A stretch of DNA of 47,691 bases from a virus. Shown one piece after another: positions 5,733 through 13,337 of the stretch. Positions within the stretch are counted from its first letter, which is position 1; each line of letters begins with the position of its first letter. The notes under the pieces are model-generated. The model did no database searches and was not told the DNA's origin. It worked only from the letters and a program-made list of their open reading frames with translations. A program made the translations under genes and the position numbers. Location of the stretch: IMG/VR virus record IMGVR_UViG_3300006638_000006, positions 1 through 47,691 of that record. One strand, given 5' to 3'.

Positions 5733-7024
5733 TGTGTGGACTTGTAGGATGTGTAGGAGAGTTAACTGATGCTGACATCGTAGCGTTCTCCTACCTTGGT
5801 AGCCTAGCTTCTCTTCGTGGTGTAGATAGTACTGGTTTTATGGACTGGCGAGATAAGGGTAAGAACCGAGAACAGCCGGGATGGACTTATGGTAAATCAC
5901 TCGAAGACGCTCACTCTGTCTTCGCTACGAATGGTAAGTTCTACTTCGATTTTGTTTGGAAGAGCTACGTTAAACATAACCCAACGGTCCTTGCAGCTCA
6001 CGCTAGGGCTGCCACTATAGGAAAGATTACAGTGCAAAATGCTCATCCATTTAGAATTGAGCACGTCCTTGGGATGCATAATGGGACTATCCGCTTCGGA
6101 CTAGACAACGCTGATAAATTCGAGACTGACTCACAAGCTCTCTTCGATAACCTCGTCCGAGAGGGTGACGTAGCAATTCAGAAACTTGTAGACAACTCTA
6201 ATGCTGCTTATGCTTTAGTTTGGATTGACAGTCGGGATAAAACTCTTAACCTGATGCGTAACGCAGAGCGTCCTTTGTACCTTCTTAAGAGCTATAGTAC
6301 TCAGATTTGCTTCTGGGCAAGTGATAAATCGTGGCTGGAAGCTGTCCTTCCTTACTTCAAATATCCGTGTGCACAAATCGTTCCTGCTTCAGTTAATATG
6401 AAGTATTCTTTCAACCTTAAGAACCCAAAGAAAGCTGTCTCAGAAGTAAAGGAGACACTTTATACAAAGACGTTTCACTTTCGCGGGTACTCGACGTCGG
6501 AGAGGGATTGGGTACGTGACTCAAAAGAATGGACAGAAGCAAACTGGATTAACCAGCCAGACGCTAAAGAGACTAACAGCGTGGCTGAGAAGTCCAATAA
6601 CGTAGTAAGACTGCCTCTTAACCACGGGGGTCAGGTCTCTGGTGCAGATGGTGTTCAAAGGTATTGGTATGAGAAGTACAAAATGTATTTAACATACGAA
6701 GAGTTTCAAGAGAAAGAGAAGAAGAACGCTTCTGCGATAATCCCGTTCCAAGAAGATGGCACTTCGGCTTTACGTAAGACTTTTGGTGAACTCTATGTAA
6801 CCAATGAAGTCTATGATAAAATTCTTCATAATGGTTGCTGCGGTTGTCCAAAGATCGCCGAGAAGTACGAACTAATAGAGTTCATAGACCGAGACGCTTA
6901 TCTCTGTCCAACGTGTAAAGAAGACGAACATTGGCGTAGTGTCGTTATAAAAGATTACATCGACGCTAAACTAATTGGTGAGAATATTGGTAAAACTGAA
7001 GGAGACGAAGTAACATGCCACTGA
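5732..7024 (+). CDS. Class II glutamine amidotransferase (Ntn type), 430 aa
   Basis: Class II GATases use an N-terminal Cys nucleophile exposed after Met removal. The sequence starts M-C-GLVGCVG, so Cys2 is the nucleophile. Other family marks are LRGVDSTG (around residue 29), AHARAATIG (89-97), GMHNGTI (114-120) and an Asp in ETDSQ (133). The amidotransferase fold spans about residues 1-240. Beyond it are a charged linker and a C-terminal zinc-ribbon-like part with Cys 369, 370, 372, 392 and 395. No synthase domain is fused, so ammonia must go to a separate partner. The TAATG overlap with the class I enzyme is notable because the two GATase types are unrelated. The end overlaps the ATP-grasp gene by 10 nt. 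Confidence 0.88.
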   Translation: MCGLVGCVGELTDADIVAFSYLGSLASLRGVDSTGFMDWRDKGKNREQPGWTYGKSLEDAHSVFATNGKFYFDFVWKSYVKHNPTVLAAHARAATIGKITVQNAHPFRIEHVLGMHNGTIRFGLDNADKFETDSQALFDNLVREGDVAIQKLVDNSNAAYALVWIDSRDKTLNLMRNAERPLYLLKSYSTQICFWASDKSWLEAVLPYFKYPCAQIVPASVNMKYSFNLKNPKKAVSEVKETLYTKTFHFRGYSTSERDWVRDSKEWTEANWINQPDAKETNSVAEKSNNVVRLPLNHGGQVSGADGVQRYWYEKYKMYLTYEEFQEKEKKNASAIIPFQEDGTSALRKTFGELYVTNEVYDKILHNGCCGCPKIAEKYELIEFIDRDAYLCPTCKEDEHWRSVVIKDYIDAKLIGENIGKTEGDEVTCH

Positions 7025-7905
7025 AACCGGGTAATAACGGTAAGCCTGCTTTAGCTTACATTCTGCGACGCAGGAAGCTAGGACGAACTAGTGTTGTAGA
7101 AATACGAAAGGCTAGCCAGCACATTGGTAAACGTATTATAGGCAAGCGCATCGAAGACGATGCAGTTACTTGTATCCGATGGGGGTTTACCGAACAGGTT
7201 CCTCAGAAGAAGGTATTTAACACCGCAGAAGCTATCCACGAAGTTAACGATAAGAAAGCGTTTCGATTAAAGACTGCTGCTGCGGGGCTAGCCCCTATAA
7301 GCTGGGGTACTTGCAAAGAATATATGAGTCACCTTCAACCAGACCAGAATATGCCGTGTCCAGTTATTGTTCGACCAGCGCAACACGCACAGGGCAGGCA
7401 TGTGTACCTTTGCCCTAATCACGATACGTTAAAACATGCTTGCGGACTGTTTAAAGACTATTATATCAGTCAGTACATCAACAAGACCGCTGAATACCGT
7501 GTATTCGTTGCTCAGGGTCGTGCGGTGTGGGTAGCTAAGAAAACTCCGGGTAATCCGAAGGATATCGCTTGGAATGTAGCTAAAGGCGGTCGGTTTGATA
7601 ACGTATCATTCTCAGAGTGGCCGCTGAAGATCGTTAAAACGGCTATTGAAGCGTTTAACTTAAGCAGTCTTGACTTCGGTGGTGTAGACGTTATGGAAGA
7701 CGAAAAGGGTAATGCGTACGTCTTAGAGATTAACTCTGCACCATCGCAGACTAGTCCGTATCGTCAGAGCTGTTGTGCTAAGGCATTTGACTATATGCTA
7801 GAATATGGTAAAGAGCGTATTCCACTAGTTAAAGAAAAGGGTGGGTATTTGAAGTTTATCCATCCGAGTATAGACGAGAAAGCTAAAATCGGAGTAAAAG
7901 AATGA
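7015..7905 (+). CDS. ATP-grasp ligase, 296 aa
   Basis: ATP-grasp enzymes activate a carboxylate as acyl-phosphate and join it to an amine. Visible marks are a basic-VRP segment followed by a small-residue loop (VIVRPAQHAQGRHV, about 117-130), EYRVFVAQG (160-168), FGGVDVMED (221-229) and the metal-binding YVLEINSAPS (235-244), which resembles RimK and cell-wall ligase relatives. The first 100 residues are a variable substrate-side domain with many Arg and Lys. It overlaps the upstream amidotransferase by 10 nt and the downstream ligase by 4 nt (ATGA). Together these suggest stepwise amide or peptide bond formation; the substrate is unknown. Confidence 0.85.
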   Translation: MPLKPGNNGKPALAYILRRRKLGRTSVVEIRKASQHIGKRIIGKRIEDDAVTCIRWGFTEQVPQKKVFNTAEAIHEVNDKKAFRLKTAAAGLAPISWGTCKEYMSHLQPDQNMPCPVIVRPAQHAQGRHVYLCPNHDTLKHACGLFKDYYISQYINKTAEYRVFVAQGRAVWVAKKTPGNPKDIAWNVAKGGRFDNVSFSEWPLKIVKTAIEAFNLSSLDFGGVDVMEDEKGNAYVLEINSAPSQTSPYRQSCCAKAFDYMLEYGKERIPLVKEKGGYLKFIHPSIDEKAKIGVKE

Positions 7906-8657
7906 CTAAAACTAAAATCTTAATCGGTTGTGATCCTGAACTATTCGTTGTAGATAAGGACAAATTCCCGGTATCGGCACACGATCTTATCGCTGGTGAT
8001 AAACTCAATCCTTCACCTGTTCCAAATGGTGCAATCCAAAAGGACGGTGTAGCTGCTGAGTTCAACATCCTTCCTGCTGACTCCGAGAATGACTTTGTTC
8101 TTAAAATTAGTTGCGTTCGTCAGCATCTTCTAGATGCTGTTCAAAAGAAGAACAAAGATTATATCTTAGTAGCTAAGCCAACGATGAAGTTCACACGTCG
8201 TCAGTGGGCTGATATCCCTTGGGATGCTAAGCAACTTGGGTGTGAGCCTGATTACTCGGCTTATTCTCCTAATATTCCTAATACTCCGCCTCAGACAACG
8301 AAGTTCATGCGTACCGGTTCAGGCCATGTACACGTCTCGTGGGGTCGTGAGAATATTGACTATAGGGATGACACACGATATCGTGAGAATATCTCTACAC
8401 TTATCTGGCACTTCGATAAGCATCTATACCCTAACAGCTTGATTTGGGATAAAGATAAAGAGCGTCAGGAATTGTACGGTAAGCAAGGGGCGTTTCGTCC
8501 TAAACCATATGGTGTAGAGTACCGCACTTTGAGTAACGCTTGGTTAAACGACGAGAAGACTATGCGGTTTGTCTATCGGACTACAGTACAGTGCACTAGG
8601 AACTGGCTGGACGGGGCTAATCCTAATGACTACGCTATGCCTAGGTTTGAAGGTTAA
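7902..8657 (+). CDS. phiEco32-like COOH-NH2 ligase, type 2, 251 aa
   Basis: The N-terminus IGCDPELFVVD and the DGVAAEFNI stretch (near residues 48-56) match the phage COOH-NH2 ligase-type 2 family, a glutamine-synthetase-fold group first noted in phage phiEco32 and proposed to make amide bonds with ATP. A conserved GSGHVHVSWG (about 146-155) and PYGVEYRTLSN (about 204-214) supply the His, Glu and Arg expected for metal, ATP and substrate. It is full length. The start overlaps the ATP-grasp stop (ATGA). It is the second of three predicted ligases in the cassette. Family assignment is by recognition of these motifs, not by a search. Confidence 0.82.
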   Translation: MTKTKILIGCDPELFVVDKDKFPVSAHDLIAGDKLNPSPVPNGAIQKDGVAAEFNILPADSENDFVLKISCVRQHLLDAVQKKNKDYILVAKPTMKFTRRQWADIPWDAKQLGCEPDYSAYSPNIPNTPPQTTKFMRTGSGHVHVSWGRENIDYRDDTRYRENISTLIWHFDKHLYPNSLIWDKDKERQELYGKQGAFRPKPYGVEYRTLSNAWLNDEKTMRFVYRTTVQCTRNWLDGANPNDYAMPRFEG

Positions 8658-8672
8658 GGAGAAAGTATTATC

Positions 8673-9308
8673 ATGGCCATCCATGAACTAGACTATATCG
8701 ACAACCGTGATTTACAGCGAAACTTTCATTGTGTCCTAGTAGAATACAAATCCAAACACTACTATATTCTTAACAAGAATGGCAGTTTTGTAGAAGCAAT
8801 ACCATTGCAAGACGACGGTATGTACTCCGATGAGCGTATTCAAATTAATATGAACGAAAGGCCGGAATTTAAAATTCCGAAACTAGGGTATTTTCTTAAC
8901 CCAAAAGACGGGTATAGTCTGGTGATAATTAACCGGTCTGTCCGCAGACAATGGATGTTTGGTGTTTGCCCTAGTAACGTAGTCTCATATCAAGTAGGTT
9001 TTGACAAGAAAGGTGCGCTCAGTCTGACCTATAGACAAGGTATTAGTGCGTATTTATTTGAGACCAGTGTTGGATGTCAGATGTCCACTCGGAATAAAAC
9101 TCTTGATGATTGGGATGGACGGATGGCTTTTGTCCTTCGCCCAGACTTCGCAGTGTATAATGGAAAACTTCTACATACAGACGGAGTAATCGGAGAATTA
9201 GATATTCAGAATAAAAGGGTAGTCATTCAAGACCCGGAGCTAGATGACAGTCTTATGCGCGATCAAATTCAAATGAAATTAGGATGGAGAGTAACGAGTG
9301 TTAAATAA
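8673..9308 (+). CDS. Unknown cassette protein, 211 aa
   Basis: I do not recognise this protein. It is soluble and appears beta-rich, with many Tyr, Asp and Asn and no clear catalytic motif. A strong ribosome binding site (AAGGAGAAAG, starting near 8656) precedes the ATG. It sits between two predicted amide ligases and its end overlaps the amidoligase start by 11 nt, so it is an integral member of the cassette. It may be a substrate-binding subunit or an acceptor protein, which is inference from position alone. Confidence 0.75.
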   Translation: MAIHELDYIDNRDLQRNFHCVLVEYKSKHYYILNKNGSFVEAIPLQDDGMYSDERIQINMNERPEFKIPKLGYFLNPKDGYSLVIINRSVRRQWMFGVCPSNVVSYQVGFDKKGALSLTYRQGISAYLFETSVGCQMSTRNKTLDDWDGRMAFVLRPDFAVYNGKLLHTDGVIGELDIQNKRVVIQDPELDDSLMRDQIQMKLGWRVTSVK

Positions 9309-10377
9309 ATCAGACTTCCCTAAAGACCAAGGATATCTATCCAGTCTTTTAGAGGATAAAATCTCAGTGTTTTCAGAGGCTCCTTGTAAGAAAGGTCTTC
9401 TCTTCGGCGTAGAAATTGAAAACGAAGCTTTTGGTCTAGACGAACCTAGGTTGCCTGCTCAGATTAGAGCTATGTTTGCTAACGGTAACTGGAAAATCAT
9501 TACCGATAACAGCCTTCGTGGTAATGGATATGAATTTGTATCCCCTCCTAAGAAGAAGAAGGATATTACTGACTTTCTACAAGAAGGCTACGAAACTACA
9601 AAGCTTGTTAAGTGGTCAAATAGTCGTCGGACTAGTGTGCATATCCATACTAACGTAGCTGATCTTACCGTAGAACAGCTACTTATTTTCTTATCTGTTT
9701 ATTGGATTTTTGAGCCTCTCTTATTTTTGACTACCGATAAAGTCCGAAAGGATAACACATTCTGTGTCTCAGGTAGTGTGGAAAGCAGGAACATCCTTGA
9801 GCAGATGCTGGTAGAGCAAAACCTGCTTAATAACATGCCAGATGAAGAAGAGCAGAAATATGCTAGCTTGAACCTATACCCACTGCGTCGATTTGGCACA
9901 GTTGAATGCCGTATCTTTCATTCTACGTTTGATCCAAATGAGTTCAACTTCTGGCTAAGTCATTTAGAAGCTCTGTACAACTTCTCCCTTAAGAAACAAA
10001 CACTTACGGATGTAAAGAAACTGTTTATGGACTTAACTCCACTGCAGTTTAGCAAGACTATTTTAGGTGAAGAATTGGTTAAGAAGTATCAATCTCTTTG
10101 TAAAAAAGACGACGTAGACCTTGACAACCTAGTCCGGGATGGTTATATGTTCTCTAGACCTATCCTTTCACTCGGCAGTGTGCTCAAGGACTTGCGTGCA
10201 GATTTTTTTACAATAAAAGAAGCCGGAAGAGTGAAAGCACAAGAAGCCCAAGAGTTCGCAAGAAAGCACGCAATTGACGATAATTGGCTTGACCAAGAGA
10301 TTATTCAAGCAAGGAACGCTGAACTCATTCGACGGGAAATTCAAGCTGCTCAAATTATAGATGTGAGGCAACAATGA
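9298..10377 (+). CDS. Amidoligase (GS-fold COOH-NH2 ligase), 359 aa
   Basis: The region LFGVEIENEAFG (about residues 30-41), DNSLRGNGYEFVSPP (about 66-80), SVHIHTNVADLT (about 107-118) and ECRIFHSTFDP (about 202-212) match the amidoligase family, whose members are predicted to ligate amines to carboxylates in peptide or small-molecule tagging. The conserved Glu, His and Arg residues of the GS-like active site are present. The C-terminal 100 residues are helical and charged. The start is GTG (9298-9300) with AGGATGGAGA upstream, inside the end of the previous gene. It ends with a 4-nt overlap onto a zinc-finger gene. Confidence 0.85.
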   Translation: MLNKSDFPKDQGYLSSLLEDKISVFSEAPCKKGLLFGVEIENEAFGLDEPRLPAQIRAMFANGNWKIITDNSLRGNGYEFVSPPKKKKDITDFLQEGYETTKLVKWSNSRRTSVHIHTNVADLTVEQLLIFLSVYWIFEPLLFLTTDKVRKDNTFCVSGSVESRNILEQMLVEQNLLNNMPDEEEQKYASLNLYPLRRFGTVECRIFHSTFDPNEFNFWLSHLEALYNFSLKKQTLTDVKKLFMDLTPLQFSKTILGEELVKKYQSLCKKDDVDLDNLVRDGYMFSRPILSLGSVLKDLRADFFTIKEAGRVKAQEAQEFARKHAIDDNWLDQEIIQARNAELIRREIQAAQIIDVRQQ

Positions 10378-10568
10378 GATGCTACATTTGTGACTTTACA
10401 AATCAGAGTAACGTGAACGAGAACCACACAGGACTGTTTATTAAACACAGTGATGAGAACCGTGTAATAAAAGTTAAAAACCAGTATATCTGTACAGACT
10501 GCTACTCTGAGACAGGTAAAATCCTAGGAAAGAGTAAAGAAGAGATGATGTTTGACGATGGCGAATAA
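10374..10568 (+). CDS. Small zinc-finger protein, 64 aa
   Basis: Two CxxC pairs (CYIC at residues 3-6 and CTDC near residues 42-45) predict one zinc-binding treble-clef or ribbon-like finger. Short phage proteins of this type occur beside replication genes. The start overlaps the amidoligase stop (ATGA at 10374-10377) and the end overlaps the primase-helicase gene by 17 nt, so it bridges the two modules. It may serve DNA or RNA binding, or be linked to the ligase cassette; the sequence cannot decide. Confidence 0.7.
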   Translation: MRCYICDFTNQSNVNENHTGLFIKHSDENRVIKVKNQYICTDCYSETGKILGKSKEEMMFDDGE

Positions 10569-12090
10569 GCCGTGCCCTTGTGGCAAATCAAGTGATGGTT
10601 TTGAAGAATACCCCGACGGTGGTTATTGCTTTCCGTGCAGAAAGAAATTCTTCCTAGATAACAATGGAGACATGCAGAATTTGGACAACGCAAAACTTAG
10701 TAAACAGGTTATTCCTTACCGTGGGCATAGTATTCCTGCACTGGAGAAGTACGGGGTATACGCTTTAGTAAATGAAGAGGGGAGCATAGTTGAAAATGTC
10801 TACCCTTATCCTAAGCAAGAGAAGCACAGGGTGGTTAAGACTAAGCAGTTTTACTCAACTGGTGAAGACACAAAGGCTCCTGCACTATTCGGTATGGATA
10901 AATTCCAAGCTGGATCGGCCCCCGCTATTACTATAACCGAAGGTGAAGAAGATGCTCTATCGGTGTATGAAATCTTTGGATGTAAATACCCCGTTGTATC
11001 CGTCCGTAGTAGCACGTTTGCTGTCAAAGACTGTGCTGCAGAGTTCGAGAAGCTCAACGCTTATGATAAAATCTACTTATCCTTCGATATGGATGAAGCT
11101 GGACAACGAGCTGCTCAAGCTGTGGCAGTTCTATTTCCGTTTAATAAAGTACATCTAGTAAAACTAGACCGGTATAAAGACGCTAACGCTGCTCATCTAG
11201 CCGCTGGCGGGGCTGAAGAGTATAAAAAGGCGTGGTATAACGCTAAACGGTACATCCCTGAGAATATTATCTCATCGCAGAAGGATTTTGAGAATGTATT
11301 CAACGAGAAAGAGAAAGAAGCCCTCTGTACATATCCATTTGATGATATGCAACGGATGTTACTCGGTATCAGACCCGGTGAGACAGTACTCTTAAAAGCC
11401 CAAGAGGGTATTGGTAAAACCGAAGTCATGGGCGCTATTGAATACCACGTTTTAAAGAATACAGACCTTAACATAGGGATTATACATCTTGAAGAACCAG
11501 TACGACGCTCGTTACAACGCTTCGCCAACTATGAACTCGGAAGACCTGTACATCTTGACAGTACAACGCCTCGTGGAGAGATACTTGAAGCTGTATCCAG
11601 AGTTACCAAGAGGGACAGTCGGCTCCACTTCTACAAGAACTTTAATTCTGAAGACCTTAACGGAGTTCTTAACTCAATTAGATTCCTTGTCGCCTCGTGT
11701 GAGTGTAAAGTCGTCTTCCTCGATCACATCTCACGACTTGTATCTGGCACGATGGAACCGGATGAAAGAAAGGCACTTGACTTCATCTCTACGAAGCTTA
11801 GCCAACTTGCTGAAGAATTACAATTCGGACTTATAATGGTAACTCACGTCAACGATGATGGTAAGACTCGTGGCTCAAGGAACATATCCAAAGAAGCGTG
11901 GGCGGTTATCAACTTGGAAAGAGATATTATTAATGCTAACGAAGTAGTCCGTAATACTACAACGTTGACTATCGAGAAGAACCGGTTCGGCAGTCTGACA
12001 GGGCCTGCAGGACGGTTGTACTTCGATATTAATACGTTTACGTTATCAGAAGACGTACCTGAACTTATCTTACCATTGGAGAAACCATGA
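10552..12090 (+). CDS. DNA primase-helicase, T7 gp4-like, 512 aa
   Basis: One protein makes primers and unwinds the fork. In order: an N-terminal zinc-ribbon (CPCG and CFPC, residues 8-29), a TOPRIM primase domain with TEGEEDALS (near residue 127) and SFDMDEAGQ (near 177), then a RecA-like hexameric helicase with Walker A LKAQEGIGKTE (about 282-292), IHLEEP, Walker B VVFLDH (about 388-393), IMVTHV and RGSRN. All motifs look intact. At 512 aa it is a little shorter than T7 gp4 (566 aa). The start may be ATG 10552 or 10558. The end overlaps the next gene by 4 nt. Confidence 0.93.
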   Translation: MTMANKPCPCGKSSDGFEEYPDGGYCFPCRKKFFLDNNGDMQNLDNAKLSKQVIPYRGHSIPALEKYGVYALVNEEGSIVENVYPYPKQEKHRVVKTKQFYSTGEDTKAPALFGMDKFQAGSAPAITITEGEEDALSVYEIFGCKYPVVSVRSSTFAVKDCAAEFEKLNAYDKIYLSFDMDEAGQRAAQAVAVLFPFNKVHLVKLDRYKDANAAHLAAGGAEEYKKAWYNAKRYIPENIISSQKDFENVFNEKEKEALCTYPFDDMQRMLLGIRPGETVLLKAQEGIGKTEVMGAIEYHVLKNTDLNIGIIHLEEPVRRSLQRFANYELGRPVHLDSTTPRGEILEAVSRVTKRDSRLHFYKNFNSEDLNGVLNSIRFLVASCECKVVFLDHISRLVSGTMEPDERKALDFISTKLSQLAEELQFGLIMVTHVNDDGKTRGSRNISKEAWAVINLERDIINANEVVRNTTTLTIEKNRFGSLTGPAGRLYFDINTFTLSEDVPELILPLEKP

Positions 12091-12305
12091 CAAATAGTAA
12101 AAGTCCAGCATTTCCTATAGAAGAACTCTTCAAGGAATATGGAGAGTACGGGCTGACAAAAAGAGAGTATTTTGCAGCAAAAGCTTTAGCCGCTATTATC
12201 ATCTCAGATGGTGCTCAGTACTCATTTGGGCATGAGAGTAACCACGCTAGAGCAGCCTACGCTCATGCTGACGCTATGATAGAACAAGGAGATAACCATG
12301 AATAA
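12087..12305 (+). CDS. Hypothetical protein, 72 aa
   Basis: A small soluble protein with an acidic N-terminus, a TKREYFAAKALAA helix (about residues 24-36) and a His/Ala-rich C-terminal helix. The TKREYFAAKAL phrase is common in small phage proteins of unknown function. It is coupled by overlap to the primase-helicase gene (ATGA) and to the following small gene. No function is assigned. Confidence 0.7.
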   Translation: MTNSKSPAFPIEELFKEYGEYGLTKREYFAAKALAAIIISDGAQYSFGHESNHARAAYAHADAMIEQGDNHE

Positions 12306-12465
12306 AAAACCTTCACAGACAGATATGGACTATTTCTATCACAAACTAATCCACGACACTGTTCTTCCGGTCTGGATGGAAGTAGCGTTTATGCACAGCT
12401 TCTGCTCACAACGAGCGTTGTACTTGTTTATACCTACTAATACGGTAAGGAGCAGACTGCAATGA
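12298..12465 (+). CDS. Hypothetical protein, 55 aa
   Basis: The translation begins MNKKPSQTDMDYFYHKLIHD and is soluble with a hydrophobic middle (residues 22-45) that is not long or clean enough for a confident membrane helix. It overlaps the previous gene by 8 nt and the next by 4 nt (ATGA at 12462-12465), and AAGGAG (12284-12289) precedes its ATG. No family is recognised. Confidence 0.55.
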   Translation: MNKKPSQTDMDYFYHKLIHDTVLPVWMEVAFMHSFCSQRALYLFIPTNTVRSRLQ

Positions 12466-12629
12466 TTAGTGTTATCGCGTTAGTATTTTGGACTGGTGGG
12501 GTGTTTATAGCAGCATATGCTATTGGATATTCATACGGCTATGACAAAGGTTTTGATGTACACCTGAACGAATTTTACTTCAAAAGCCTATCACCAAAAG
12601 TGAAAAGCAAGCCGGAGGAAACCCCATGA
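12462..12629 (+). CDS. Small single-pass membrane protein, 55 aa
   Basis: It begins MISVIALVFWTGGVFIAAYA, a clean N-terminal membrane helix, followed by a Tyr/Gly-rich segment and a basic soluble tail. The start overlaps the previous stop and the stop overlaps the next start, so it is part of a chain of coupled small genes. AAGGAGC lies 13-7 nt before the ATG. Function unknown. Confidence 0.6.
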   Translation: MISVIALVFWTGGVFIAAYAIGYSYGYDKGFDVHLNEFYFKSLSPKVKSKPEETP

Positions 12630-12856
12630 CCCAAACCCCCTTCCCAGCGCCAAACATTGATGCCGTGCGTGAGGCGTTAAAAGACGGACAGAATTTGGCG
12701 GAAAACTTTCTGGCCTATTTGGCTGGCGAACATGGACTGCATTTCAAGGATGTTGACGACCACAACGTTGAAAAGTTTCTTGCGTGGGCGCACGACGATG
12801 CCTCCGCCGCCCTCGCGCTGCTAGATGAAAAAGTTTCGGAGAAAGACAATGGCTGA
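12626..12856 (+). CDS. Hypothetical protein of higher GC, 76 aa
   Basis: An acidic helical protein with many Ala, Asp and Glu (for example HDDASAALALLDEK, about residues 58-71). GCCGGAGGAA (12611-12620) precedes the ATG. Codons here favour G and C at third positions (GCC, CTG, GCG), unlike the A/T-rich codons on either side, which suggests recent acquisition together with the next gene. It overlaps both neighbours. No family is recognised. Confidence 0.65.
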   Translation: MTQTPFPAPNIDAVREALKDGQNLAENFLAYLAGEHGLHFKDVDDHNVEKFLAWAHDDASAALALLDEKVSEKDNG

Positions 12857-13076
12857 TGAACTTTCAAAAGCTCTTGACACATTGATGAAACGCCCAGTGG
12901 AACGCGTATTGGCTGCGCCATCACCCCTAGACGAGGCCCGCGCATTGATAGTGGAGGTAGAAGACTGGCTAGATATTTCGTTAAATATCCTACGCCATGA
13001 TGGTGAATTTGAAGGGTATAATGAAATGAAAGAAACCCTCGCCAAAGTTCGAGCGTGGCTCGCGGCAAACCAATAG
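12849..13076 (+). CDS. Hypothetical protein of higher GC, 75 aa
   Basis: I chose ATG 12849 because GGAG at 12838-12841 is well spaced and an upstream ATG at 12825 only adds residues overlapping the previous gene. The protein is helical, with ALDTLMKRPVERVLAAPSP near the N-terminus and WLDISLNILRHDGEFEGYNE in the middle. Codon use is GC-rich like the preceding gene, pointing to a shared foreign origin. No function is recognised. Confidence 0.6.
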   Translation: MADELSKALDTLMKRPVERVLAAPSPLDEARALIVEVEDWLDISLNILRHDGEFEGYNEMKETLAKVRAWLAANQ

Positions 13077-13088
13077 GAGGATGGTGAC

Positions 13089-13337
13089 ATGACTGAGAAA
13101 GTAGTCGGACTAGACGGTAAACCTGTTTCTAAACAGCATGGATACGCTACAATTATCTCTATGCTTGAAGAGGCTCTAGAGAGAGCAAAAGCTGGCGAAC
13201 TAAGTGGAGCAGCTATGATCTTAGTAGGTATAGATGGTGGTGTTTTTACAAAGGCTGAGCACAACGGTACTAGACACGACCTAGTAGCGGGGACGGTGTA
13301 CCTACAACATGATTTAAGCTGTAAGGAGTACGAATGA
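13089..13337 (+). CDS. Hypothetical protein, 82 aa
   Basis: A soluble protein with VVGLDGKPVSK at the N-terminus and a central LEEALERAKAGELSGAAMI helix, then a beta-rich part with VGIDGGVFTKAEHNG. Proteins of this look occur in other phages beside DNA polymerase, but I know no function. GGAGGATGG (13077-13085) provides the ribosome binding site, and the stop overlaps the polymerase start by 4 nt (ATGA). Confidence 0.7.
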   Translation: MTEKVVGLDGKPVSKQHGYATIISMLEEALERAKAGELSGAAMILVGIDGGVFTKAEHNGTRHDLVAGTVYLQHDLSCKEYE

